Source: an uncultured Fibrobacter sp.
GTDB taxonomy: Bacteria > Fibrobacterota > Fibrobacteria > Fibrobacterales > Fibrobacteraceae
Assembly (NCBI RefSeq): GCF_937877005.1
Contig: NZ_CALEFV010000002.1
Span: 1-7,709, forward strand
DNA: 7,709 nucleotides
Direction: 5' to 3'
In this document: positions 1-6,697 of the stretch, piece after piece
How positions within the stretch are numbered: the stretch's first letter is position 1
How the letters are laid out: each line of letters begins with the position of its first letter
The notes under the pieces: model-generated
The model's input: only the letters and a program-made list of their open reading frames with translations
What the model was told of the DNA's origin: nothing
Databases searched by the model: none
Translations under genes and position numbers: made by a program

Positions 1-1300
1 CTTCGCGGAGAGCCCTGATAGTCATGTTGAGTCCTGCATAAGTCTGCCACTCTCCGTCTTTCTGACGGGCCATGTCTGCGGGGCCTATAAAGAGAATGTC
101 GGCGTCGGGGTTTGCCTTCTGGATGGCCTGGATCTGACGCGTGATAATTTTCTTGGTCCACTCGATGTTGCCGGAATTCGTGCCGGGAACCAGGTTGCCG
201 CCGTATTCCATGATGATCAGGCGAGCGTTCATGGCCTTGTAAGATTCGGCGAGAAGTTCCGTGTCGATGCGGTGGAAGATTGTGCCCGAAGAACCGCGCA
301 TGGCGACATTGTCGACGGCAACACCGTATGCTCCGTCTGCCGCTATGGCATAGATTTCGCCGTAGCCCGACAGATACAATTTTGCGATAGAGGTCGTATC
401 TTCAAGACGCCAGGTGAATACCTTGAGCTTGTTAAATGTTTCGACTGTCGGTTCGCCGGCCTCTACGACCTTAGTGGTGCGCTTTTCCTTGGGATTGCCT
501 TCTTCGTCTTCGCCAATGATTTCGACAAATGTACGGTTCACGTTTAGCTTGGTCTTGATGCGGGCGTTCTTGTTCGTGAGGAGCTTGATGACCTTGTAAC
601 CGCCGACATGCGCGAATGAACTCTTGCGTTCCTTACGTCTTTGAATAGTAATCGAAGCTTCGCCGTCCAGCTGCGCGAACTGCGCCAGAGGACCGTAGCG
701 GCTGTGGTCGGCCTCGTCTTCCTTTGGACCAAAAAGGATGTAGCGCGAAAGGGCTCCGCTGCTGGAATGGCTTGTCGTCATCGAGGGTACCGTCATGATG
801 GGTGGCATCATGCCGGGACCGGATCCACCGAATTCTTCCTGCAGGTCTTCGCGGATTGTCGACGAGATGCGGTCTTCTTCAAGCTGCGAGTCGCCGTAGT
901 GAACGATGTGGACAACATTTGAATCGAGCTCCGCAAGTTCCAGGTGCAGGAAGAACCTGTCAAACCATGTAGGATCATCGTTCGGCAGGTCGAAGCGCGT
1001 CTTGCCTTTCTTGAAAAAATCCTCGTAAAACTTCAGCGAGTCGCTGTAGGCGGCAAATTCCTTCCTCTTGGTCGCTTCCATCATTTCGCGAATAGCCTCT
1101 TCGGGGTCTTCCGCGACGGTCGAATCGGAAAGGGTGTCTCCCGTGGCGGGAGCCTTCTTTTCGAAAATCTCGGTGAGCTTCGGGTAACGGAGTGTATACT
1201 CTCCGATGTGGATGCCGCCATCAGGGTAGATGACTGCAACGACACCTAGAACGACGAACAGGCTGATGATCGAAAGGAGGACTTTTAAAGGGGACATCAT
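1..1300 (-). CDS. Membrane-anchored SGNH/GDSL-family hydrolase, C-terminus missing (runs off the left edge)
   Basis: I translated the minus strand from 1300 to base 1: 433 codons with no stop, so the gene continues beyond the window. Residues 5-25 are a hydrophobic signal anchor (LKVLLSIISLFVVLGVVAVI), followed by an acidic linker (50-75), so the enzyme domain should face the periplasm. Block I of the SGNH fold is HYGDSQLEEDRI (134-145), with S138 the expected nucleophile. DNVAMRGSSG (330-339) fits block II and MEYGGN (364-369) fits block III, with N369 the likely oxyanion-hole residue. The Asp-His of block V would lie outside the window. About 190 residues separate blocks I and II, far more than in a simple GDSL esterase, which suggests an inserted beta-rich domain. 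Families with this HYGDSQ motif are often carbohydrate esterases or accessory proteins of polysaccharide O-acetylation, sometimes beside an MBOAT acyltransferase; that neighbour cannot be seen here. The start at 1300 forms an ATGA overlap with the hisS stop; a second ATG follows at 1297. No Shine-Dalgarno is visible, so coupling to hisS translation is likely. Fold assignment is fairly sure; substrate is unknown. Confidence 0.5.
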   Translation of the reverse strand, partial: MMSPLKVLLSIISLFVVLGVVAVIYPDGGIHIGEYTLRYPKLTEIFEKKAPATGDTLSDSTVAEDPEEAIREMMEATKRKEFAAYSDSLKFYEDFFKKGKTRFDLPNDDPTWFDRFFLHLELAELDSNVVHIVHYGDSQLEEDRISSTIREDLQEEFGGSGPGMMPPIMTVPSMTTSHSSSGALSRYILFGPKEDEADHSRYGPLAQFAQLDGEASITIQRRKERKSSFAHVGGYKVIKLLTNKNARIKTKLNVNRTFVEIIGEDEEGNPKEKRTTKVVEAGEPTVETFNKLKVFTWRLEDTTSIAKLYLSGYGEIYAIAADGAYGVAVDNVAMRGSSGTIFHRIDTELLAESYKAMNARLIIMEYGGNLVPGTNSGNIEWTKKIITRQIQAIQKANPDADILFIGPADMARQKDGEWQTYAGLNMTIRALRE

Positions 1301-2574
1301 AGGCGGGCTATAATCGCTGCTGCGTTTCCGACGAACATTTCGCCGGTGCGCATGTCCTTGTATTCAAATTCACCTGCAGCAGCCTTGGAACCGTCCACGT
1401 AGACGACGATTTTCGCGCCCTGGTAGTTGGCCTGGTCCATCTGCTTACCCATCTTCATGGCGGCGAGCGGATGGGAAACCTTGCTTCCGTCTGCGCGGAA
1501 CACCTGGGCGGTCTCGAACACCTTCTTCATGTCGTTTGTGAAACTTGCGATGTAGAAGTCGACGCTCTGTTTCGGGCTCGGGAGCAACTTGTGTTCGGCG
1601 AGCAAGTCGGCGAGCACCACGTCGCCCATGCCGAAGCCCACCCCCGGAATGCGTTCGCCACCGAGCTTTTCGGTGAGGCTGTCGTAACGGCCACCGCCGG
1701 CGATGGCGCGCATGGACTTGCCCTTGTCGAATACTTCGAACACGATGCCGGTGTAGTAGGCGAGACCGCGAACAATGCTGAGGTCCAGGTTCACGCATTC
1801 GCCGTAGCCTGCAGCGGTAAGCGTTGCGAACAGGTCTTCTATTTCGGCGAGGGCGGCAGTAGCGTTTTCGCTCTTGACAGCGGCGCGGACTTCTTCGATG
1901 CTCTTGCAGCTCATGAAGTCGTCGAGCTGCTTGATCTGCGTTTCAGAGAGACCTGCTTCGGTAAGTGCCTTGGCGAATGCTTCGGGCCCGATTTTCAGGC
2001 GGCGGTCAAGCACCGGGTAAACGAGCGCCGGGTTAGGGGCACCGATTTCTTCGAGATAGGTGGACAAGAGCTTGCGGCTAGAGACGCCAATCGCAAATTC
2101 GCCGTCCTTGAGGCCGAACTTGCGGAGCATCGTGGCGATGGCTGCCATCAGGTCGGCTTCGGCGTAAATGCTTTCGGTACCGATAATATCCATGTTCAGC
2201 TGGAAGAATTCGCGAAGGCGGCCCTTCTGTGCCTTTTCGTAACGGAACAGGCGCGGCATAGAGAACCATTTGAAAGGCTTCTTGAGTTCGCGGGCCTTCT
2301 GGATCACGAGGCGTGCAAGCGTCGGGGTCATTTCGGGGCGGAGCGCGATTTCGCGGTCGCCCTTGTCCTTAAAGTTATAAAGCTGGCTTACGATTTCTTC
2401 GCCGGACTTGCCTGTATAAAGTTCCAGATGCTCAAACATCGGGCCTTCGTATTCTTCGTAGGCAAAGGATTCGGCGACGCTGCGCCAGGTGTCAAAAATG
2501 TAGTTCTGGATGCGCTCGGCTTCCGGATAAAAATCGCGCGTGCCCTTGGGCAGCTGGGGTATAGAAATGCTCAT
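1297..2574 (-). CDS. hisS: Histidine--tRNA ligase (HisRS), class II
   Basis: This 425-residue cytosolic enzyme charges tRNA-His with histidine using ATP; the length is normal for bacterial HisRS. The N-terminal signature is PKGTRDFYP (9-17). Motif 2 is FRYEKAQKGRLREF (110-123) with the ATP-binding arginine. The histidine A motif is VRGLAYYTG (268-276), with the catalytic arginine R269 present but Ala where most family members have Asp. GGGRYD (293-298) follows. Motif 3 reads GVGFGMGDVV (311-320), so the usual Gly-Glu-Arg arginine is absent. Residues from about 335 to the end match the C-terminal anticodon-binding domain. The start at 2574 is chosen because MSISIPQLPKGTRDF is the normal N-terminus; an in-frame ATG at 2604 would add ten residues and lies in the edge of a repeat. 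No Shine-Dalgarno precedes the chosen start, but a promoter-like box ends about 8 bases upstream. The last bases overlap the SGNH hydrolase start by four. The changed motifs resemble a divergent HisRS clade I recall from other phyla rather than a decayed gene, since the rest is intact. Confidence 0.5.
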   Translation of the reverse strand: MSISIPQLPKGTRDFYPEAERIQNYIFDTWRSVAESFAYEEYEGPMFEHLELYTGKSGEEIVSQLYNFKDKGDREIALRPEMTPTLARLVIQKARELKKPFKWFSMPRLFRYEKAQKGRLREFFQLNMDIIGTESIYAEADLMAAIATMLRKFGLKDGEFAIGVSSRKLLSTYLEEIGAPNPALVYPVLDRRLKIGPEAFAKALTEAGLSETQIKQLDDFMSCKSIEEVRAAVKSENATAALAEIEDLFATLTAAGYGECVNLDLSIVRGLAYYTGIVFEVFDKGKSMRAIAGGGRYDSLTEKLGGERIPGVGFGMGDVVLADLLAEHKLLPSPKQSVDFYIASFTNDMKKVFETAQVFRADGSKVSHPLAAMKMGKQMDQANYQGAKIVVYVDGSKAAAGEFEYKDMRTGEMFVGNAAAIIARL

Positions 2575-2582
2575 AGTACGAG

Positions 2583-2594
2583 CAAATTTAGCAA
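2583..2594 (-). promoter_or_regulatory. Possible hisS promoter, extended -10 box next to the start codon
   Basis: On the minus strand the sequence reads TTGCTAAATTTG. It contains TAAATTTG, which fits the TAnnTTTG -7 box described for Bacteroidetes, and TGCTAAATT, which fits an extended -10 element. An eight-T run lies just upstream. The box ends 8 bases before the hisS ATG, so transcription would begin within a few bases of the start codon. It resembles the box before the lipoprotein gene (TTGCTATATTAC, 9 of 12 identical). No convincing -35 element was found. Assignment is by pattern only. Confidence 0.5.
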
Positions 2595-2686
2595 AAAAAA
2601 GCATGTCATTCTGAGCGAAGCCGCTAGGCGGAGTCGAAGAATCTATGCTTAATGAGATCCTGCTCCTACGAACCTAATTCAACTAA

Positions 2687-2700
2687 GGCTCTAAAGAGCC
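2687..2700. repeat. Perfect 14-base palindromic hairpin, CTAAAG core
   Basis: GGCTCT, AA, AGAGCC: six paired bases on each side of an AA spacer. It lies inside the repeat element and shares its core CTAAAG and geometry with the hairpin at 2754-2767. No T run follows on either strand, so it is not a standard terminator. Confidence 0.5.
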
Positions 2701-2753
2701 ATGTTTCATATATCGACGCGCTTCGCTTTACCCAAAGGGCATAACTCAACTTG

Positions 2754-2767
2754 AGAACTAAAGTTCT
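2754..2767. repeat. Perfect 14-base palindromic hairpin, CTAAAG core (second copy of the design)
   Basis: AGAACT, AA, AGTTCT: the same six-two-six layout and CTAAAG centre as 2687-2700 but with different outer arms. Pairing can extend two more positions if one G-T pair is allowed. Just before it, CTCAACTTGAG (2746-2756) is another small inverted repeat sharing bases with it, so alternative foldings are possible. Confidence 0.5.
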
Positions 2768-2787
2768 TAGTTTCGTATAGCTCAGGA

Positions 2788-2803
2788 TGACACATTCGTG
2801 TCA
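2788..2803 (-). other. Stem-loop just after the lipoprotein stop codon; weak terminator candidate
   Basis: TGACAC, four-base loop, GTGTCA, beginning 4 bases after the TAG stop of the lipoprotein gene and overlapping the end of the repeat element. Six perfect pairs. It is not followed by a T tract on the minus strand, so intrinsic termination is doubtful. It may instead stabilise the 3' end of the transcript or belong to the repeat. Confidence 0.5.
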
Positions 2804-2807
2804 CTTC

Positions 2808-5800
2808 CTACTTAATCTCTATCATCGGGCTGGTTTCGCTGAGCAGATAGGTCCATTCTTCGCGAATCTTGTTGTATTCGGTTGGATCAGCGTACAAGGC
2901 GAAAGTTGTCCACTTGATGCTGTTATTTCCATTCCCGCCCTTTTCGAAGCTGACATAGTCGGTTTCGCGGCTAAACGGCTTGGGTCCCGTGACTTTGGCG
3001 GTTTTTCCGCTTGCCGCGTTTACCGTGAGCTTGTAGCAGAACTGCGTCTCGTGAGGCATGCGGATGGGGTGATGACGCTTCGAGACCTTGGGCAGCTTGA
3101 ATAGGCTGCGTTCCCACACATTCGGGAAACGGCCCTTTAGCGTCGAGCCTCCCTGGCCGAAGTATCCCTTGGATGCATAAGTCACGATTAGAATCAGGGG
3201 CTTGTTGAATTCAGACAAATTCTCTATGCGGATGTTGCCGATAGATACATCGGGAATTCCCGACGCGAGGAAGTCTTCCATCAGTTTTTCCTGTTCCTTG
3301 ACGTCGCGGCCGTAAAAACGATTTCGCATTACGCTTGCAAACTTGCCCTGCAGCGTGACTGAATCTCGGAATTCCGAGGTTCCGTCGTTTCCGATAAAGA
3401 GTCTGTGGTCAATGCTAATCTGGTGTTCCTGATTGTCTTCGAGAATAGGCGTCGTCACGACGTGGCTTTGCTCGCCGTCGATTACGAGTGCCACCTTGCC
3501 CTCCATGTCGAGAGGCACGGGACGGTCGTTACCCGTCTTGTCGGTGGCGTCCACCCACATTTCGTTCACCTTGTCCTGTTTGGGAATGTAGAGAATCATG
3601 TGATTGAACTGCTGGATGGTCGGGAGTCCCGCGAAGCCTTCTTCGGTCAGGTGGATTGCGGTAAGGTAGCTCTTGACGCCAATCGCCTCGAGCATTTCCT
3701 TGAGCAGAAGGGCCATGTCCTTGCAGTCGCCGCGGTGCTTCTTGAGCGTGACTTCGGCTGTTTGCGGAATTAGGCTGTGACCTCCGAAGCATACATCCCT
3801 GTAGCGGATATCGCGACGCACGAAATTTATGATAGCCTTCACGGCCTCGTTTCCGATTCTGCTCCCACGAACTTCGAAGGCCTTTTCACGAACGCTTACG
3901 GCTTGCTTGAACTGGTGGCGAATCAGGTTCTCGTAATCCTCTCCGACGGCGTTCCATTCCTGTTTTCCTGTCAGCATGAGGCCTGCGCCAAAGTCGCGGT
4001 AAACGGGCATATAGAGTTCTTTACGGACAATGACGGGATTTTCGATTCTCCATTCGATTCCCCCGCTGATAGCCTTGCGTTCGAGCGGTCCATATTCTTC
4101 GGTCACGAATCGGGCTGTGTCGGCGTAAATACGGAAGGCAGCCTCGCCGACGGGAACGTCCTTGCTGCTGATAAAGTCGGTGTAGGGAATCATGCCCTTG
4201 TTCTCGATGTTTGTGCGGCTGAACTGCAGGTATATAAAGTCGCCCGGTTCAAGTTCCTGCAGCGGGAAATGCGCCGTCTGTGATTCGTTCTGACCGCCAA
4301 TTTCGGTAGCGTAGGTAATATAGGCTCCGTTTAGGTTTGCCTTCTGCTTCAGGTTCCAGTTACTATCGAAAACTTCAAGTGCGTTTAGGTAAATGCGGTC
4401 GAATCCCGGCAGAAAATCGAAGGTGAATTCCCGGTAGATGGCCGCGCCGCGAATGTCGAGAACTTCCATGAGCATTTCTTCGGTGCTGACCCAGTTCTTG
4501 CCCTTTTCAGCCTGGAGCATTTCCTTGCGGTAGTGGATGACTGCGGGGAAATCTCCGTCAATGCCTGCGGCCTTTGCTTTGGGGCGTAGCAGACTTTTCA
4601 AGTCCTTCGTGCGTTCTTCAACAGGATTGATGGGCTTTTGCAGCGTGCGGTTGTCGGCCTTGCCGAGGAATGCCTTTGTTGCGCTGAGGAAGCTCTTGGC
4701 GTCTTCGTTATCGGGCTTTAAGGCGAGTGCCTTGGTGAGCGACTTTTCGGCGTCGCGGTAGTTGCGGCTGTAGAATAGAATCTTGCCCTGTGTGGTCCAA
4801 ATCTTGTAGTCGTTACGGTCCTTGGCCAAGGTTTCTTCGCTAATGGCGCGGGCTTCTTCGTAGCGGCCAAGGAACATGAGGGCATCCATCAAGGTGCTTC
4901 CGAGTTCCACGCTCATGCCAAAGCGGCGGCGCACCTGGTAAAGAATGTCGACGGCTTCGGCGTACTGGTCAAGGCCCATGTATGTTTTCGCGAGGTAGAC
5001 GCCCAGGCGGCTGCTCGGCTGGGTGTCGTAAAGGCGTTGCACGACCACCAGCGACTGGTTTCGCTGACCGAGTCCCCAGAGGGCGTCGCTCAAGTTGATT
5101 ACGTATTCCGGATTGTTCGGCGTGTAGCGGAGGGCTGCTTCGGCACATTCGCGGGCGCGGCCGTAGTCGAACAAGGCTTCGTACATTTCGCCCAAAATCG
5201 AGAGCAATTTGCCGTTCTTCTGCACCAGTTCGCGCTGGCTTTCAAAGTGGCTGATGCCCGGGCCGTAAAGTTCTTTCATCTGGTACACGAATCCGCAGTT
5301 GATCAGGTAGAGAGGCTCTTCGGGGTCCATGCGGTTGGCGCGTTCAAAGTAGCTGAGGGCTACGAGCGGCTGGTTTTCGAGCAGGCGCAGAATGCCCACC
5401 TGGCTCATGATGGCGGCGTTGAACTTGGCCTGTTTCTTGGCGGATTCCGCGTCGCTGGCGGCTGCGTTTTTGGCGGCCGGATTTTCGCCCACGGTCAGGC
5501 CTTCGATACCGTGCTGCATGACCTTGGCGTACTTTTTCTTGTTCACGCCCTGAGTCCATGATACGATCAGGATTCCGCGGCCGTCGTCATAGAAGTAACG
5601 GCCTGTGTAGTAGAAGTCGAACTTGTTGACCACGTGAGTCAGGGTAAAGTCCTGCGCGTAGCGGTCGCCGACCTTTTGGCGGTGCATTTCAAGTGTGGGA
5701 TTGTTGGGGTCTACGCCCAGGCGCACGAGCAACACCTTGAACAAATCCTGCGAATTGACGGCGTCGCTTTCAACGGTTGCCCCGTAAACGAACAGCGAAA

Positions 5801-6647
5801 CGTCTTCGGCCTTGTTGCTGAGCACCAGGTCTGGGTCGTCGTTCTGGCGGGCGATACCTGTCCAGTGATGCCAGAGGGTGTCCTTGACGGCCCAGGTGTA
5901 GCCGAGCGTGGGGGAGTCAAAGCTTTGCACGTTATTCGGGGAAAGTTCCGGGCCTGCATTGGCGGCGGTTTCGCGCATGCTGAAGTTTGCGAAGAATTCT
6001 TTCCATTCATTCTTCAGTTCGCCCGATTGCAGGGGCGTGTCGGTTGCGGAGAGTGTCAGACTGTAGACCCGGTTTCCGGCTCCTGTCACGAAGCCGACGG
6101 CCTCGTAGGGAGTGTCGTAGCGTTTGCCCGCGACATCGAAGAATACACCTGTTCCTCCGAAGGCTTCTTCGGGGTATGTTTCGGCGAGGGTCGCCTTCTT
6201 GCCGCTCGATTCAAAAGCCTGCATTTCGACCTGGGCGCGGTCCATGAGTCGCATGGGCTCGCCTTTCGGCAGCTCAATTTCGACAAGAACAGCGCGGCGG
6301 CCGGTCACGGCATTGTAAAATTCGTAGGGAATGCCCGTTTCGTTGTTTTCGGGACCGCTCACAAGAGTCCAGTCGCCACCCGGCGCCTTAAAGCTGAATC
6401 CGTCTGAACCGTATTCGCCGGGGGCAGTTTTTTGGAACTTGCCTGGTTTTGCGGATGGGCTTTCTGGCGTATTGTCGTCAAAATAGTCGTCGGTGTAGTT
6501 TCTTCCCTCGTTTTCGGATGTTGTCTGCGGGGCCGTTTCGGTCAGGGGCTGCCCGTTTCCGGCGCAGGAAATCAAAGATGCGACAAATAGCAGCCCGAAT
6601 AGGGGCGCAAGTAGCTCGAAGTGCGGCTTTAACACATGAATTTTCAT
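2808..6647 (-). CDS. Large lipoprotein with TPR array, DUF3857-like region and transglutaminase-like core
   Basis: The protein has 1279 residues. It begins with a lipoprotein signal ending in lipobox LISC; the lipidated cysteine is C28, so the protein is probably held in a membrane facing the periplasm or outside. Residues 30-75 are a polar, acidic, proline-containing linker. Two regions of about 145-150 residues (about 78-223 and 240-387) look alike in pattern and may be a duplicated PsbP/DcrB-like fold; this is inference. Residues about 404-664 are helical repeats with TPR spacing (for example RNYRDAEKSLTKALALKP). Residues about 700-880 resemble DUF3857, the region that often precedes transglutaminase domains. 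The transglutaminase-like core has HRGDCKDMALLL (C975), FNHMILYIP (H1016) and WVDATD (D1033), an intact Cys-His-Asp set. The last 230 residues look beta-rich. It could be a protease, a cross-linking enzyme or a peptidoglycan- or polysaccharide-associated factor; the substrate is unknown. The start at 6647 is chosen because it gives a clean signal peptide; a TTG at 6665 would add MLYYHE and lies within the promoter box. It is a stand-alone gene diverging from gap. Confidence 0.5.
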   Translation of the reverse strand: MKIHVLKPHFELLAPLFGLLFVASLISCAGNGQPLTETAPQTTSENEGRNYTDDYFDDNTPESPSAKPGKFQKTAPGEYGSDGFSFKAPGGDWTLVSGPENNETGIPYEFYNAVTGRRAVLVEIELPKGEPMRLMDRAQVEMQAFESSGKKATLAETYPEEAFGGTGVFFDVAGKRYDTPYEAVGFVTGAGNRVYSLTLSATDTPLQSGELKNEWKEFFANFSMRETAANAGPELSPNNVQSFDSPTLGYTWAVKDTLWHHWTGIARQNDDPDLVLSNKAEDVSLFVYGATVESDAVNSQDLFKVLLVRLGVDPNNPTLEMHRQKVGDRYAQDFTLTHVVNKFDFYYTGRYFYDDGRGILIVSWTQGVNKKKYAKVMQHGIEGLTVGENPAAKNAAASDAESAKKQAKFNAAIMSQVGILRLLENQPLVALSYFERANRMDPEEPLYLINCGFVYQMKELYGPGISHFESQRELVQKNGKLLSILGEMYEALFDYGRARECAEAALRYTPNNPEYVINLSDALWGLGQRNQSLVVVQRLYDTQPSSRLGVYLAKTYMGLDQYAEAVDILYQVRRRFGMSVELGSTLMDALMFLGRYEEARAISEETLAKDRNDYKIWTTQGKILFYSRNYRDAEKSLTKALALKPDNEDAKSFLSATKAFLGKADNRTLQKPINPVEERTKDLKSLLRPKAKAAGIDGDFPAVIHYRKEMLQAEKGKNWVSTEEMLMEVLDIRGAAIYREFTFDFLPGFDRIYLNALEVFDSNWNLKQKANLNGAYITYATEIGGQNESQTAHFPLQELEPGDFIYLQFSRTNIENKGMIPYTDFISSKDVPVGEAAFRIYADTARFVTEEYGPLERKAISGGIEWRIENPVIVRKELYMPVYRDFGAGLMLTGKQEWNAVGEDYENLIRHQFKQAVSVREKAFEVRGSRIGNEAVKAIINFVRRDIRYRDVCFGGHSLIPQTAEVTLKKHRGDCKDMALLLKEMLEAIGVKSYLTAIHLTEEGFAGLPTIQQFNHMILYIPKQDKVNEMWVDATDKTGNDRPVPLDMEGKVALVIDGEQSHVVTTPILEDNQEHQISIDHRLFIGNDGTSEFRDSVTLQGKFASVMRNRFYGRDVKEQEKLMEDFLASGIPDVSIGNIRIENLSEFNKPLILIVTYASKGYFGQGGSTLKGRFPNVWERSLFKLPKVSKRHHPIRMPHETQFCYKLTVNAASGKTAKVTGPKPFSRETDYVSFEKGGNGNNSIKWTTFALYADPTEYNKIREEWTYLLSETSPMIEIK

Positions 6648-6653
6648 TTCGTG

Positions 6654-6665
6654 GTAATATAGCAA
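6654..6665 (-). promoter_or_regulatory. Possible lipoprotein-gene promoter, extended -10 box next to the start codon
   Basis: The minus strand reads TTGCTATATTAC, containing TGCTATATT (extended -10 form). The TATATT hexamer ends 8 bases before the ATG at 6647, so the transcript would start almost at the start codon. It overlaps a perfect 10-base palindrome AGCAATTGCT (6661-6670), a possible operator or chance. There is no Shine-Dalgarno before this ATG. Pattern-based only. Confidence 0.5.
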
Positions 6666-6697
6666 TTGCTGGGGGTGGCGGTTGATTATCGCTTTTG

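Larger units (their letters stand above)
2604..2792. repeat. Intergenic inverted-repeat (MITE/REP-like) element
   Basis: The ends are near-perfect inverted repeats: TGTCATTCTGAG at 2604-2615 and CTCAGGATGACA at 2781-2792 (11 of 12 pair). A second inverted pair lies inside: TACGAACCTAA at 2667-2677 against the complement of 2767-2777 (10 of 11). Smaller hairpins occur at 2621-2631 (CCGC/GCGG), 2687-2700, 2731-2739 (CCC/GGG) and 2754-2767. No open reading frame of credible length lies inside and no clear target-site duplication is visible. From memory, TGTCATTCTGAGCGAAG-type sequences recur between genes in Fibrobacter and some other bacteria, which fits a non-autonomous dispersed repeat. Whether it moves or only forms RNA structure cannot be told from one copy. 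Confidence 0.5.

Noticed and set aside
272..1249. Plus-strand frames of 61-101 codons across the left end
   Set aside because: The minus strand is open throughout 1-1300 with an SGNH hydrolase signature, so these are shadow frames.
2575..2604. Upstream in-frame ATG for hisS at 2604
   Set aside because: It would add MLFFAKFART before the normal N-terminus, arises at the edge of the repeat, and includes the promoter-like box in the coding sequence.
1471..2652. 393-codon open frame on the plus strand opposite hisS
   Set aside because: It lies entirely antisense to a clearly recognisable HisRS, has no family resemblance, and its composition (rich in Ala, Glu, Phe, His, Val) is typical of a mirror frame of a codon-biased gene.
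2604..2807. tRNA, small RNA gene or CRISPR repeats in the spacer
   Set aside because: No cloverleaf or T-loop consensus and no regularly spaced direct repeats; the structure seen is inverted, not direct.
3777..5561. Several plus-strand frames of 70-175 codons opposite the lipoprotein gene
   Set aside because: Mirror frames of the TPR and transglutaminase coding region with no independent support.
5634..6407. 257-codon plus-strand frame opposite the lipoprotein gene
   Set aside because: Antisense to a well-supported coding region; no recognisable motif and no ribosome binding site.
6648..6665. TTG start at 6665 for the lipoprotein
   Set aside because: It adds six polar residues before a good signal peptide, and the codon lies inside the proposed promoter.
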